64,000 nt of DNA, taken from the NCBI RefSeq assembly GCF_002902965.1, contig NZ_CP026106.1:2728001-2792000 (forward strand), read 5' to 3'. The notes beneath the pieces were generated by a model. The model was not told where the DNA came from. It saw only the letters and a list, made by a program, of their open reading frames with translations, and ran no database searches. Source of the DNA: Paraburkholderia hospita (GTDB lineage: Bacteria > Pseudomonadota > Gammaproteobacteria > Burkholderiales > Burkholderiaceae). Positions 1 to 9,405 of the stretch are shown piece after piece. Each line of letters starts with the position of its first letter. Positions within the stretch are counted from its first letter, which is position 1. A program made the position numbers and the translations under genes.

Positions 1-705
1 ATCGACCTCGATGGCATGAAAGCGGCGATCGAAGACATGCTTGGCGTCGAATTCGAAGACGACGTGATTTCTCCACAGGAGTTCTTGAAGCGCGCGTCCG
101 AAAAGTTCGCGAAACTGCGCACGGAAGCAGCCGAAAAAGCACAGGCGCGCGAGGAGCGTCGCGCGAAGCGCAAGAAGACGCCGAAGCAGCTCGAGGCCGA
201 AGCACGCAAGGAAGCGGCGAAGGCGGAAATCAGCCAGTCGCTGCGCGATGTCTATCGCAAGCTGGCGAGCGCGCTGCATCCCGATCGCGAGCACGATCCC
301 GAGGAGCGCGCACGTAAGACCGCGCTGATGCAACGGGTCAACGAGGCGTACGCGAAACGCAAACTTCTGCAGCTACTGGAGTTGCAACTGGAACTCGAAC
401 ATATCGACCAGAAAACAATCGACGGTATCAGCGAAGAAAAACTCGCGCACTACAACCAAGTGTTGCGCGAGCAGCTCGGCGAACTGGATCGCGAACTCTC
501 GGATATTGAGCAAAAATTCAGAGGCGCTTTCGGCTTCCCGCGTGGCCATTGCATATCGCCTGAATTCGCCATGGAAGATCTCGACGACGAGATCGCGCAG
601 CGCGTGCACATGGTGCACGAGATCGAACACGATCTGCCCGTGTTCGACGACATCAAGAAAACGAAAGCCTGGCTGAAAGCGCTCAAACGCGACCGGCCCT
701 TCTGA
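1..705 (+). CDS. J-domain (DnaJ-like) protein, 5' end outside window
   Basis: The frame is open from base 1, so the gene starts upstream and the ATG at 16 need not be the true start. The visible part has a Lys/Arg/Glu/Ala-rich charged helix (about residues 25-70), then a J-domain-like helical hairpin. That hairpin has the diagnostic HPD tripeptide (in LHPDRE, about residue 88) followed by a helix ending in NEAYAKR. HPD is the motif by which J proteins stimulate Hsp70 ATPase. The tail is helical and acidic, with no zinc fingers and no G/F region, so this is a class-C-like J protein and not DnaJ itself. The client is unknown. It is not obviously linked to the downstream genes. Confidence 0.75.
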   Translation: MDLDGMKAAIEDMLGVEFEDDVISPQEFLKRASEKFAKLRTEAAEKAQAREERRAKRKKTPKQLEAEARKEAAKAEISQSLRDVYRKLASALHPDREHDPEERARKTALMQRVNEAYAKRKLLQLLELQLELEHIDQKTIDGISEEKLAHYNQVLREQLGELDRELSDIEQKFRGAFGFPRGHCISPEFAMEDLDDEIAQRVHMVHEIEHDLPVFDDIKKTKAWLKALKRDRPF

Positions 706-919
706 TCCCGCGCAACGCCTCCATCAAGTCGGGCGCGCTCGCGCCCATCTTCTCGTCATACCAATACACGCCGTGCTCATTAGGGGTTTCCCCGCCTGCT
801 GCAACCGTTTGCGGCGGTCGTAAACCCTGTCAGGCATCGCCTGTATCTGCCGCCATCGATCCCGCAGAAAACCCGAAGACCGCCACACGCAACCCCAGCC
901 GCCGCAAGCCAAACACACC

Positions 920-2461
920 ATGACCCTGAACAAGAAACTCGCCTCGATGATCGCCATCCTGTGGATCGGCCTCGTTCTCATCGGCGCGTTCGGCGCGTGG
1001 CAAAGCCGCTCGTCGATGATTGCCGACCGCCGCGATCAGCTGACAACGCTCGTCGAGCAGGCCAATTCGATCGTCAACCGCTACTACACGCTGTCGCAGC
1101 AGCACGCGATGAGCGAAGCCGACGCGAAGAAGCAGGCGCTCGACACGCTGTCCGCGCTGCGCTACGGCACCGACGGCTATCTGTCCGTCAACGATTCGCA
1201 GCCCGTCATGCTGATGCATCCGTTCAAGCCGGCGCTGGTCGGCAAGAACCTGTCGGGCTTCACGGACCCGGCGGGCAACCATCTGTTCGTCGATATCGTC
1301 AACGCATCGAACCAGGGCAAAGGCGGCTTCGTCGACTACCTGTGGTCGAAGCCGGGCAGCGACACACCCGTCCCGAAGACCAGCTACGCGACGCGCTTCA
1401 CGCCGTGGGACTGGGTGATCGTCACGGGCATGTACATGGACGACGTGCAGAAAGCCTTCTACGTCGATCTCGGGCGCTGGCTCGTCATCACCTTCGTGCT
1501 GGGCGGCATCGCGACGCTCGTGATGGTGCTCGTGCTGCGCAGCGTGAAGCGCACGCTCGGCGGCGACCTCGAAGTGGCTGTCGAAGCAACCCAGCGGATC
1601 GCGCGCGGCGATCTCGCGACACCCGTACCGCTCGCGCACAACGACCGAGCGAGCCTGCTGCACGCGCTGCATACGATGCAGAGCGGCCTCGTCGATACCG
1701 TCTCGCGCGTGCGCGCCGGCACCGAGAACATCAACGTCGGCGCAAGCGAAATCGCCGCGGGCAACACCGATCTGTCGCAACGCACGGAAGAACAGGCGGC
1801 CGCGCTGGTGCAGACGGCATCGAGCATGGACCAGATGACGTCGAACGTGAAGCAGAACGCCGAAAGCGCCGCGACGGCCGCCGGGCTCGCGAGCGAGGCC
1901 GCCGACATCGCCAAGCGCGGCAGCCGGGTGGTCGACGACGTGGTCCGCACGATGGGCGACATCACGAGCAGCTCGAAGCAGATCGGCGACATCATCGGCG
2001 TGATCGACGGCATCGCCTTTCAGACCAACATCCTCGCGCTGAATGCCGCCGTCGAAGCGGCGCGCGCGGGCGAACAGGGCCGCGGCTTTGCGGTCGTCGC
2101 AGCGGAAGTGCGCAGCCTCGCGCAGCGCTCGGCAACGGCGGCGAAGGAAATCAAGGCGCTGATCGAAACGTCGACGGGCAGCGTCGAGGAAGGCGCGGCG
2201 CTCGTCGCGAACGCCGGTTCGACGATGGGCGAGATCGTCGCCTCCGTGCGCCGCGTGAACGAGATTCTCGAGGAAATCAGCCATGCGTCGCGCGAGCAAA
2301 GCGCGGGCATCGAGCAGGTCAACCGCGCCGTCGGCGAAATGGATCAGGTCACGCAGCAGAACGCGGCGCTCGTCGAGCAGGCAGCGGCCGCTGCGCATTC
2401 GCTGAAAGACCAGGTCGGCGGCCTGCGCGAGGCGATTTCGAGCTTCTCGCTGCCCGCCTGA
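920..2461 (+). CDS. Methyl-accepting chemotaxis protein with Cache-type sensor
   Basis: The protein has 513 residues. It has a TM segment at about 9-29, a periplasmic single-Cache-like domain at about 35-185 (with [11 protein letters not shown] and the [10 protein letters not shown] end typical of sCache_2), a second TM at about 188-208, a HAMP region, and a long signalling coiled coil. The conserved hairpin tip, with [20 protein letters not shown], lies at about residues 355-400 and identifies the CheA/CheW-binding MCP domain. It should sense small ligands in the periplasm and control flagellar motor bias. No che genes are adjacent, so it looks like an orphan receptor. The ligand cannot be told from sequence. 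Confidence 0.93.
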   Translation: MTLNKKLASMIAILWIGLVLIGAFGAWQSRSSMIADRRDQLTTLVEQANSIVNRYYTLSQQHAMSEADAKKQALDTLSALRYGTDGYLSVNDSQPVMLMHPFKPALVGKNLSGFTDPAGNHLFVDIVNASNQGKGGFVDYLWSKPGSDTPVPKTSYATRFTPWDWVIVTGMYMDDVQKAFYVDLGRWLVITFVLGGIATLVMVLVLRSVKRTLGGDLEVAVEATQRIARGDLATPVPLAHNDRASLLHALHTMQSGLVDTVSRVRAGTENINVGASEIAAGNTDLSQRTEEQAAALVQTASSMDQMTSNVKQNAESAATAAGLASEAADIAKRGSRVVDDVVRTMGDITSSSKQIGDIIGVIDGIAFQTNILALNAAVEAARAGEQGRGFAVVAAEVRSLAQRSATAAKEIKALIETSTGSVEEGAALVANAGSTMGEIVASVRRVNEILEEISHASREQSAGIEQVNRAVGEMDQVTQQNAALVEQAAAAAHSLKDQVGGLREAISSFSLPA

Positions 2462-2495
2462 TCGCGCTGCCCCGCGCGGCAAACAATAAAAAGAA

Positions 2496-2512
2496 GGCGC
2501 TCATCGAGCGCC
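2496..2512 (+). terminator. Hairpin after the chemotaxis receptor
   Basis: GGCGCTC (2496-2502) and GAGCGCC (2506-2512) form a perfect 7-bp stem with a 3-base loop, 35 bases after the MCP stop. An A-rich run precedes it and only a weak T run follows, so terminator function is inferred. Confidence 0.45.
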
Positions 2513-2726
2513 TCGTTAACACGCCGCGTCGGAGACGACGCATTAGTTGAACGGGCGACGGCGACCGCTTTTTCAACGCGGCCCTGCCGCCTGCGTGCGC
2601 AAAGCAACATTCGACACGCCTGCCACGCAAAAACCTTTCGCGAAGCTCGCACATATATTACGTTCTTATTACAATCTGATCCACGTTCACTGTGGACCGG
2701 TTGTCAGAACGGCCGGCTTCGCCCTC

Positions 2727-4475
2727 ATGATCCGCAAGAAAAATCACGATCCGTACGCGCCCGTCGCGAAGAATCCCGTCCTCGTCGCGCGCCTGCCAAT
2801 GTGGCGCTCGAAGCTGATCGTGATCCTCGTGTTCGCGGCGTTCGCGGCGCTGATCGGCCGCGCGTTCTGGGTGCAGATCGTCAATCAGGACTTCTACGTC
2901 GAACAGGGGCAGAAGCGCTATCAGCGCACCATCGAACTCGATGCGACGCGCGGGCGCATCGTCGACCGCAATGGCGCGATGCTGGCCGTCAGCCTCGCCA
3001 CTTACGAAATCTGGGCTTCGCCGAAGCTGCTCCACGAAACGGCTCATCCGCCGCTGGCGAAGCTCCTCGATATGCCGCTTGCCGAGTTCACGCACCGCGT
3101 ATCCGGCGACAAGAGCTTCGTGCTGCTCAAGCGCCAGGTCGATGCGGAAACGGCCACGCATATCGACAAGCTCAATCTCGCGGGCATCACGCGCATTGCG
3201 GATTCGAAGCGCTTTTATCCCGAGGGTGAATCGGCAGCGCACGTGGTCGGCTTCACCGACATCGAGGACAACGGCCAGGAAGGCATCGAGCTCGCCGCCA
3301 ACGACCTGCTCACGGGCGAACCTGGCGAGCGCGAGGTGATCCGCGATCGTCTGGGCCGCGTGGTGTCGGACACGCGCCCGCTCACACCGGCGCAACACGG
3401 CGCGACCGTGCATCTGACCGTCGACCGCCGCATCCAGCAGCTTGCGTATGCGCAGCTCAAGGCGGCCGTCGCGAAGCACAGCGCGCAGGCGGGCAGCGTC
3501 GTCGTGCTCGATGCGCGCAACGGCGAGATTCTCGCGCTCGCGAACTATCCGAGCTTCGACCCGAACGACCGCTCGCGGCTCACGGGCCGCCAGTTGCGCA
3601 ACCGTGCCGTGGTCGATACGTTCGAGCCGGGCTCGACGATCAAGCCGCTGGTGGTCGCGCTGTCGCTCGATCGCGGTCTGGTGCGGCCCGGCACGATGAT
3701 CGACACGGCGCCAGGCTGGTACAAGATCGGCCCCAGCGTGATCCACGACACGTCGAACCACGGACGCATGACGATTGCGGAAGCGTTGCAGAAGTCGAGC
3801 AATATCGCGCTCGCCAAACTCGCGCTGAACCTGCCCGCCGAAACCATCTGGAACAAGTATCAGGAGTACGGACTGGGCCGCGCGCCGGAGCTGACGTTTC
3901 CGGGCGTCGCGGCGGGCCGCGTGCGTCCGTTCGCGCGCTGGCGGCCCATCGAGCAGGCGACGATGGCCTACGGCTACGGCCTGTCGACATCGCTGCTGCA
4001 GATCGCGCAGGTGTACACGGTGTATGCGGGCGACGGCACGCTGCACCCTGCCACGCTGCTGATCGACCCTGCCCGCGCCGCGTCGGACGGCCAGCGCGTG
4101 ACGACGCCGGCCACGGCCGCCTCGATCCGCTCGATGCTCGAAATGGCGACGAGCGAAAGCGGCACGGGGCGCGCGGCGAATGTCGACGGCTATCGGATTG
4201 GCGGCAAGACGGGCACGGCGCGCAAGCAGGTCGGCGCGGGGTATGCGAAGGGGCGCTACCGGTCGCTGTTCGTCGGCATGGCGCCGATGAGCGATCCGCG
4301 CCTGGTCGTTGCTGTGATGATCGACGATCCTGCGGGACGCGCGTTCTATGGCGGCACGGTGGCGGGTCCCGTATTCAGCGCGGTGACGGGCGGCTCGTTG
4401 CAACTGCTCGGCGTGCCGCCCGATGCGCCTGTGAAGGCGCCGGCTTCGGAAGTGGCGCACGCGCCCGGCGTATAG
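2727..4475 (+). CDS. ftsI: Peptidoglycan D,D-transpeptidase, FtsI/PBP3 type
   Basis: This is a class B penicillin-binding protein of 582 residues from the ATG at 2727. The frame is open further upstream, but this start puts a short charged cytoplasmic tail in front of the single TM helix (about 28-50). A PBP dimerisation region with RGRIVDRNG follows. The transpeptidase domain has STIK (nucleophile Ser, about 304), SSN (about 356) and KTGT (about 493), which is the full acyl-serine transferase set. It cross-links septal peptidoglycan. It is not inside a dcw cell-division cluster, so it may be a second FtsI paralogue used under particular conditions. The symbol marks the family and not proven identity with the essential gene. 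Confidence 0.88.
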   Translation: MIRKKNHDPYAPVAKNPVLVARLPMWRSKLIVILVFAAFAALIGRAFWVQIVNQDFYVEQGQKRYQRTIELDATRGRIVDRNGAMLAVSLATYEIWASPKLLHETAHPPLAKLLDMPLAEFTHRVSGDKSFVLLKRQVDAETATHIDKLNLAGITRIADSKRFYPEGESAAHVVGFTDIEDNGQEGIELAANDLLTGEPGEREVIRDRLGRVVSDTRPLTPAQHGATVHLTVDRRIQQLAYAQLKAAVAKHSAQAGSVVVLDARNGEILALANYPSFDPNDRSRLTGRQLRNRAVVDTFEPGSTIKPLVVALSLDRGLVRPGTMIDTAPGWYKIGPSVIHDTSNHGRMTIAEALQKSSNIALAKLALNLPAETIWNKYQEYGLGRAPELTFPGVAAGRVRPFARWRPIEQATMAYGYGLSTSLLQIAQVYTVYAGDGTLHPATLLIDPARAASDGQRVTTPATAASIRSMLEMATSESGTGRAANVDGYRIGGKTGTARKQVGAGYAKGRYRSLFVGMAPMSDPRLVVAVMIDDPAGRAFYGGTVAGPVFSAVTGGSLQLLGVPPDAPVKAPASEVAHAPGV

Positions 4476-4485
4476 CGCAGCAAAC

Positions 4486-6165
4486 TCATGTGCTGAGTTT
4501 TGCCAGCGCGTGCAGATCGCGCGCGACGTCGTCCAGCACCGGCTGCCATTGCGCGAACTGCCGCTGCCGATAAAGCGTGGCTGTCGGATACCACGGGCTG
4601 TCGCGCCTGTCGATCATCCACGTCCAGTACGGATTCACGTCGAGCAGAACCCACGTACGCTGACCGAGCGCGCCCGCCAGATGCGCGGCCGAGGTGCACA
4701 CGCTGATCACCAGATCGAGTTCGCTGACGAACGCGGCCGTATCGTCGAAGCTACGCCATTCGTGCGTGAAGTCGGTCATTGGCAGGCCGGCTGCGCGGGC
4801 GGCCTCGACGTCGGCCGTTGCGCCGGGTTGCAGCGAATAAAACGCCACGCCGTCGATCTCGCGAAACGCCAGCGCATAGCGCTCCGCGCCGACGCGCCGG
4901 AAGCGGTTGCGTCCATGATTCAAACTGCCCGTCCAGGCAAGCCCGACCTTCAGGCGCTTCTCGTCGGCGAGCCGCGCGCGCCATGCGTCGCGCAAGTCCG
5001 GGTCCGCGCGCAGGTACGGCACCACGGGCGGAATCGATTCGATGCGCGTGCCCAGCATCAGCGGCGCGCTGACGAGCGGCAATTCGAAGTCGAACGGCGG
5101 CAGTGCTTCGACTTCACGCGCGGCGGAATACGCATCGACATGTTCGCCGAAGCTGCGCGGCAACAGCGCGCCCATCTGCCCAAACGAATTCCACACGATA
5201 CGCCCGCCCTCGCGATGCACGCGCTGCGCGAGCAGCGGCATGAAGCGGCAAAACTGCAGCACGTCGCCCATGCCCTGCTCGCCCCACACGAGCAAGGTCT
5301 TGCCCTTGAGCGATTCGCCGCGCCACTGCGGCCTGCCGAATGGCGGACGGCCGTTCGTCAGCATGCTGGCGGGATCGTTCCAGCGCGCTTCGTGCGCGGG
5401 CCAGCCTTCGGCATAGTTGCCGCGCAGCAGGTGCAGCACGCCAAGCCCTGTGCACAGCGATGCGTTGTCGGGTGCGAGTTCGCATGCCGTCGCCGCATGC
5501 GTCAGCGCGTCGTCCCAACGTTGCGCTTCCTTTAGCGCCTGCGCGAGATTGCTATGCGCCACGGCGCTGTTCGGATCGATCTCGACGGCGCGCCTCGCCG
5601 CCGCAAGCGCACCGTCGAGATCGAAGCATGCGCGCCGCGCGCTCATCAGGTTGATCCACAGTGCGAAGTCCGATGGGTCCGCTGCGACGGCCGCTTCGAG
5701 CAATTGCCGCTCTTCGGCGGGATCGCCGCCTGTGCGGTTCAGCGCGATCGCGAGGTTCTTGCGCAATTGCGGAAACGCGGGCTCGATCGCAAGCGCGTGG
5801 CGATACGGCGCGAGCGCATCGCGATGCCGGTTCGCCATCTGCAGCGCGTAGCCGAGACGCACGCTCGCCGCCGCGCTGTGCGGCTCGAGTTGCGCGACCG
5901 TTTCGACGAGCGCGATGGCTTGCGCGATGTCTTGCTGTTCGAGCAGTTCAAGCATCAACCGGTCGATCGACACGCTATCCGTCGGGTACAGATAACACGC
6001 CGCTTCGAGCCACAATGCACGCGCTCGCATATCGTCCTCGGACTGCGCAGCGAGCGCACGGCGAAGGAAGGTCAGGAATGGATCGAAGGTTGGCGGCATA
6101 AAGGCGAAGTGAAGAGTTGAACGATGCGTTGCGTCGACACGCGCCAGGCGCGCCGAGTCAGACAT
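4486..6165 (-). CDS. TPR protein with glycosyltransferase-like C-terminal domain
   Basis: The protein has up to 559 residues. The N-terminal half is a run of tetratricopeptide repeats (for example a unit with NSAVAHSNLAQALKEAQRWDDA). The C-terminal half begins with LVWGEQGMGDVLQFCRF, a motif of the TPR/glycosyltransferase-9-like family also seen near flagellar or surface-glycan loci. It probably binds a protein partner through the TPRs and a nucleotide sugar through the C-terminal domain. Met23 (start at 6099) is an equally good start. Neither start has a clear Shine-Dalgarno sequence. It converges on the ftsI-type gene, with only 10 bases between stops. Confidence 0.8.
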   Translation of the reverse strand: MSDSARLARVDATHRSTLHFAFMPPTFDPFLTFLRRALAAQSEDDMRARALWLEAACYLYPTDSVSIDRLMLELLEQQDIAQAIALVETVAQLEPHSAAASVRLGYALQMANRHRDALAPYRHALAIEPAFPQLRKNLAIALNRTGGDPAEERQLLEAAVAADPSDFALWINLMSARRACFDLDGALAAARRAVEIDPNSAVAHSNLAQALKEAQRWDDALTHAATACELAPDNASLCTGLGVLHLLRGNYAEGWPAHEARWNDPASMLTNGRPPFGRPQWRGESLKGKTLLVWGEQGMGDVLQFCRFMPLLAQRVHREGGRIVWNSFGQMGALLPRSFGEHVDAYSAAREVEALPPFDFELPLVSAPLMLGTRIESIPPVVPYLRADPDLRDAWRARLADEKRLKVGLAWTGSLNHGRNRFRRVGAERYALAFREIDGVAFYSLQPGATADVEAARAAGLPMTDFTHEWRSFDDTAAFVSELDLVISVCTSAAHLAGALGQRTWVLLDVNPYWTWMIDRRDSPWYPTATLYRQRQFAQWQPVLDDVARDLHALAKLST

Positions 6166-6691
6166 TCTCTGGCTAACGGCGCGGCTTGTCGTAAAGAATC
6201 GTCAAGTGCTGAAGCAATGGCGACTGATGGATGAGTCGTACGCGGTCGCCAGCAGGTGAATGTGCACGGCACGATCACGCGCGCCGATTCGCAGGGCGTT
6301 TGCTTGCCTGCTGTGCATGTCGAATCGCTACAAACGGTGCAGCCCGCGAACGCGTCTTCAGTTCCCGCCGCGCAGTGATCTTTTTTCGGCGGATGCGGTG
6401 CAACGCCGCGCGCCCTGCTGACAACTTCACTGACGCTGCGTTTTTGATAACCGCCGCCAAAGCTACGTGACTCCGACGGCAAGCCGGAGAAGTGCAACGA
6501 CATGCCGCGTGGCCTCAGCGAGCCGTTTCGACGGACTGCAAAGAATGGCGCCGCGCGTCTTAAGTCTCGTTTAATTCTTTCCTGTGAACATGCCGCTCAA
6601 CATCCCTGCCCCATGCAGGGCTGTTGTGCCGCTTGCGTACCGGCGGTGCTTTTTTATCCACCAGTGGGGCCTCCCCAGCAGGAGACACACG
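6166..6691. other. Intergenic region, 526 bases, no supported gene
   Basis: Short open frames exist on both strands but none has a ribosome-binding site or a recognisable domain. A CCCTGCCCCATGCAGGG-type inverted repeat lies near 6605. The stretch separates the ordinary chromosomal genes from the peptide-export island. Confidence 0.5.
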
Positions 6692-6946
6692 ATGGTTGAA
6701 GACACGGTGTTCGAACATTTACGCGCGCTGCACGGCAACGCTCAGACGCTGACCATCCGCAGCTGCACCGTCTCGCCGCCGATGCAGCACCCGTGGGGCC
6801 GCTCGTTCCGGCTCGTCGAATGGACCTTCAGGCACGACGTTGAATCCTTCCGGCGCGTCGTGCCTGCCGAGAGCACGCCTCGTCAGATTGCCGAAGCCGT
6901 AATGTCGCACGTGCCGGGGCGGCGCTTCTGCCAGCCTGGCGGATAG
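6692..6946 (+). CDS. Small conserved-looking hypothetical protein
   Basis: The protein has 84 residues, starting at ATG 6692 with AGGAG 8 bases before it, which is why this start was preferred over upstream ATGs. No signal peptide or membrane segment is visible. The sequence is mixed charged/aromatic with two Trp and one Cys near the C-terminus, and I do not recognise a family. It lies at the left edge of the peptide-export island, transcribed towards the next small gene, which is on the opposite strand. Confidence 0.6.
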   Translation: MVEDTVFEHLRALHGNAQTLTIRSCTVSPPMQHPWGRSFRLVEWTFRHDVESFRRVVPAESTPRQIAEAVMSHVPGRRFCQPGG

Positions 6947-7018
6947 CTTGCGCGCCGCACAGCGCAAGCCGTTCGATACGCTTGCCGCGGGCGCTGGACG
7001 CCCGGTTGCCGTTTTTCA

Positions 7019-7261
7019 TCACGCAGTCCTCCACGCAGACATCGCCGGCCGTGTTTCGGCGGGCGGAAATACATTCCACGATCCGTCGTCGTGACGGAAA
7101 AAGAAGATCGACAACAGCCCGCTGGGGTGCACCGCCTCGACGCACACGCAGCGGCGATGCATCTGCGTGCGGCAGAAGCGCACCACGCGGGCGGGCATCG
7201 CGGGCGTCGGTGCGAGCCATTTGTCGACGGCCCAGTGCAGTGTTTTTCCGGTCGTGCTCAT
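7019..7261 (-). CDS. Small hypothetical protein with paired Cys
   Basis: The protein has 80 residues, preceded by AAGGAGA at ideal distance from the ATG at 7261. It is basic and rich in Trp, Cys and Phe (a CRTQMHRRCVCVE stretch, then FFFRHDDGSW). No domain recognised. It lies between the hypothetical gene at 6692 and the LRAT-fold gene, on the latter's strand and 80 bases downstream of it, so the two may be co-transcribed. Confidence 0.6.
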   Translation of the reverse strand: MSTTGKTLHWAVDKWLAPTPAMPARVVRFCRTQMHRRCVCVEAVHPSGLLSIFFFRHDDGSWNVFPPAETRPAMSAWRTA

Positions 7262-7341
7262 GGTGGTCTCCTTCGCTTTCCTGACTGCTTTACGGCATTT
7301 GACGTTTCGAACTTCAATCGCCGGTGTTCAAATTGCGACGC

Positions 7342-7872
7342 TCATACTGCGTTAACAACGGAGCGGCCGATTTTCATCCGGTTGCCGATAAAAGCGCTGG
7401 CGAGGCACAGCAGCGCATGCATGCCAGTGCGCGGATGCGTGAGGCATGCATGAACCTGTTCGCTGCGGCTTTCGCCGAGCAGGCACCATGCGCAGAAGTG
7501 CTCGCAGTTGTTCGTCAGCAGGCGATAGTGGTTTTCGCCGAGGCGTGAGCGGGCGCGCAGCACGGTTTGTTCGGCGGTGTACTTCGGGAACGGATGCGGG
7601 CGCACGGCGACTGCGTGACCGTCGGCGAAGGCTTCGAGCGCCACTTCTTCGACGGGGCCGCGATGCGCGGACTTCGCGAAACCTGCGTAGTGAATGACCT
7701 TGCCGCCACCGACGTAAATGCCGTGATGTTCGTAGCCGCGGCGTTGGGTGATCAGATGGGCGCCGAGGTTGGGTTCGTCGCTGGAACCGTCGAGCACCAC
7801 ATCAGCCGATGCGTAAGCAGCCGCGCGGTTTGCACCTTGTTCATTGCGAGATTGTTGGAGGTTGCGGTTCAT
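7342..7872 (-). CDS. LRAT-fold (NlpC/P60 superfamily) protein
   Basis: The protein has 176 residues. A GYEHHGIYVG block (His about 49-50), VIHY (His61) and NNCEHFC (Cys123) match the His-His-Cys layout of the LRAT family, which are circularly permuted papain-like thiol enzymes. Eukaryotic members transfer acyl chains. Bacterial members are mostly uncharacterised hydrolases or acyltransferases. There is no signal peptide, so it should act in the cytoplasm. The first 25 residues are polar and probably disordered. The upstream SD is weak. It lies next to the peptide-export island, so an acyl or peptide substrate linked to those peptides is possible but not shown. Confidence 0.7.
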   Translation of the reverse strand: MNRNLQQSRNEQGANRAAAYASADVVLDGSSDEPNLGAHLITQRRGYEHHGIYVGGGKVIHYAGFAKSAHRGPVEEVALEAFADGHAVAVRPHPFPKYTAEQTVLRARSRLGENHYRLLTNNCEHFCAWCLLGESRSEQVHACLTHPRTGMHALLCLASAFIGNRMKIGRSVVNAV

Positions 7873-8243
7873 GGCTTTGCTCTGGTATCCGATTCAAAGG
7901 GCCAACACTGTTGCCAGCTCTTTTGCATCATTCGGACCAGGCTATCTAAGCCATTGATTTATCGCAATATTTCAAGCAGACGTGTACTTTGCAGATGGCC
8001 TGTGTAGGGACGCACCCAACAGAATTTCGGGCAGTTGTGTTGCACACACACCATCACTTTCAGGTCCACGCGCCTGTGCATCACGCCGCGAAAATGTGTT
8101 GGATGTCCCGTCTTTCGCAAAGACGCGCTGTTGGACGACCGCCAACGTCCCGACGCGCTCGCGCGCGACGCACGCACGCGCGTGTCCGCTCTATCCCGCA
8201 CCCAGCAAGGACGCACAAGAAAGCGCACCGATCCGCCGCACAT
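7873..8243. other. Upstream region of the first precursor gene
   Basis: This is a non-coding stretch between the divergent LRAT-fold gene and the precursor at 8324. It is the natural place for enhancer sites of a sigma-54 activator upstream of the -24/-12 element at 8244-8259. I could not identify a specific activator palindrome by eye. Confidence 0.35.
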
Positions 8244-8259
8244 TGGCACAGCCCTTGCA
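8244..8259 (+). promoter_or_regulatory. Sigma-54 promoter upstream of precursor peptide gene
   Basis: TGGCACAGCCCTTGCA matches the sigma-54 consensus TGGCAC-N5-TTGCW, with GG and GC exactly 10 bases apart. It lies 65 bases before the ATG at 8324. The sigma-54 activator gene of the same island (9406-10755) is a natural partner. Confidence 0.8.
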
Positions 8260-8323
8260 CGTCATATCGCAACTTCCTTTGACTTCCGGCCACGCGACGC
8301 GGCGGCCATTCTGGAGACACGCC

Positions 8324-8608
8324 ATGGCTTCCATCACCATCAGCGACCTATCGCACAACCTCGCTCTCGATCGCAAGGCGATGTCCGCGATCAGCGGCGG
8401 CGGCGGTGCGCCGTGGGTATTCGGCTGGATCACGCCGTTCGTGCACGACACGCCGAGCGTCGGACCCGTCGTAAACCTGTACGACATCACGAACAACTTC
8501 TATGCTAACCAGATGATCAATCAGTTCCAGTCGGTTGAAGTGAACAACACGGGCAACAACTCGAACATCAACGTTTCTCCTGACGCACGCAGCACGAACC
8601 GGGCTTAG
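8324..8608 (+). CDS. Double-glycine precursor peptide, long core
   Basis: The peptide has 94 residues, with TGGAGAC before the ATG at 8324. The 26-residue leader (MASITISDLSHN... ending AMSAISGG) shares Ile6, Asp8, Leu9, Leu15, Ala19 and Gly25-Gly26 with the other precursors in this window. The core (about 68 residues) starts with further glycines and is Asn-rich, with no Cys. The leader would be cut after Gly26 by the C39 peptidase of the exporter at 10755-13811. It has its own sigma-54 promoter. The PP2C gene starts 5 bases after its stop, so the two are co-transcribed. Confidence 0.8.
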   Translation: MASITISDLSHNLALDRKAMSAISGGGGAPWVFGWITPFVHDTPSVGPVVNLYDITNNFYANQMINQFQSVEVNNTGNNSNINVSPDARSTNRA

Positions 8609-8613
8609 ATGCC

Positions 8614-9384
8614 GTGACCTGTACCAGTCAATTCCGGTGGGCGTCAGCGGCGCGTACGGACACGGGCCGGGTACGCGAGATCAATGAGGACGCCTGTCTC
8701 GATCAACCGCAGCGCGGCCGCTGGGCCGTGGCTGACGGCATGGGCGGACACGACGTCGGCGATCTCGCCAGCCAGCTCGTGGTCGAAACGCTAGGCCAGT
8801 TGCCGGAGCAGGCGGGTATCAAGCATTGCATCGCCGAGGCGCGCACGCGTCTGCAGGACGCGAACCGCCAGTTGCGGGATGAAGCGAGCCGCCGGCAGGT
8901 GCAGCGCATCGGCACGACCGTCGTCGTGCTGCTCGCGTGTGACCGCTTTTGCGGTTATCTATGGGCGGGCGACAGCCGCATCTATCTGCTGCGGCAGGGG
9001 CAATTGCGGCAGTTGACGCGCGATCACAGCCAGGTGGAAGCGCTTCGGCAGTCCGGCTATCTGACCGAGGAAGAAGCGCGTCATCATCCCGCGCACAACA
9101 TCATCACGCGCGCGGTCGGCGCAACCGATCAACTCGAACTCGACGAAGACGCAATCGAAGTCGTGGACGGCGACGTGTTCCTGCTGTGCAGCGACGGCCT
9201 CAGCAATGAAGTGACCAACGAAGAAATCCAGCAGACGCTCACAAGCGTCGATTGTCTGCATGCGCCCGATGAACTCGTCGGTATCGCACTTTCGCGCGGC
9301 GGCCGCGACAACATCACGGCGGTGGTCGTGCAGGCAGAAGACCCGCAAGCAACCGACAAGACCTTGCTGAACCCGTCGCCCTGA
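8614..9384 (+). CDS. PP2C-family Ser/Thr protein phosphatase
   Basis: The protein has 256 residues from a GTG start. An ATG at 8609 hits a stop at once. PPM/PP2C motifs occur in order: REINEDA (metal-binding Asp), VADGMGGHD, GDSRIYLL, LLCSDGLSNEV and GGRDNITAVVV. It is soluble and has no membrane segment, like PppA/Stp-type phosphatases. With the kinase at 24279-26390 and the twin-FHA protein at 16042-18645 it would form a reversible phospho-Ser/Thr switch. Its position directly behind a sigma-54-driven precursor gene means phosphatase rises with cargo. No SD is obvious, which suggests translational coupling. Confidence 0.92.
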   Translation: MTCTSQFRWASAARTDTGRVREINEDACLDQPQRGRWAVADGMGGHDVGDLASQLVVETLGQLPEQAGIKHCIAEARTRLQDANRQLRDEASRRQVQRIGTTVVVLLACDRFCGYLWAGDSRIYLLRQGQLRQLTRDHSQVEALRQSGYLTEEEARHHPAHNIITRAVGATDQLELDEDAIEVVDGDVFLLCSDGLSNEVTNEEIQQTLTSVDCLHAPDELVGIALSRGGRDNITAVVVQAEDPQATDKTLLNPSP

Positions 9385-9405
9385 CAAGTTCCACTAGCCG
9401 TTGCT

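Noticed and set aside
743..758. Inverted repeat after the J-domain gene as a terminator
   Set aside because: The GGGCGCGCTCGCGCCC palindrome has almost no loop and no T run; too weak to call.
830..2482. 550-residue minus-strand open frame
   Set aside because: It is antisense to the chemotaxis receptor. It is Arg/His/Ala-rich, the usual shadow in high-GC DNA, and has no domain.
6072..6503. 143-residue minus-strand frame upstream of the TPR gene
   Set aside because: It overlaps the start of the TPR gene, has no SD, and is Cys/Ser/Arg-rich without a domain.
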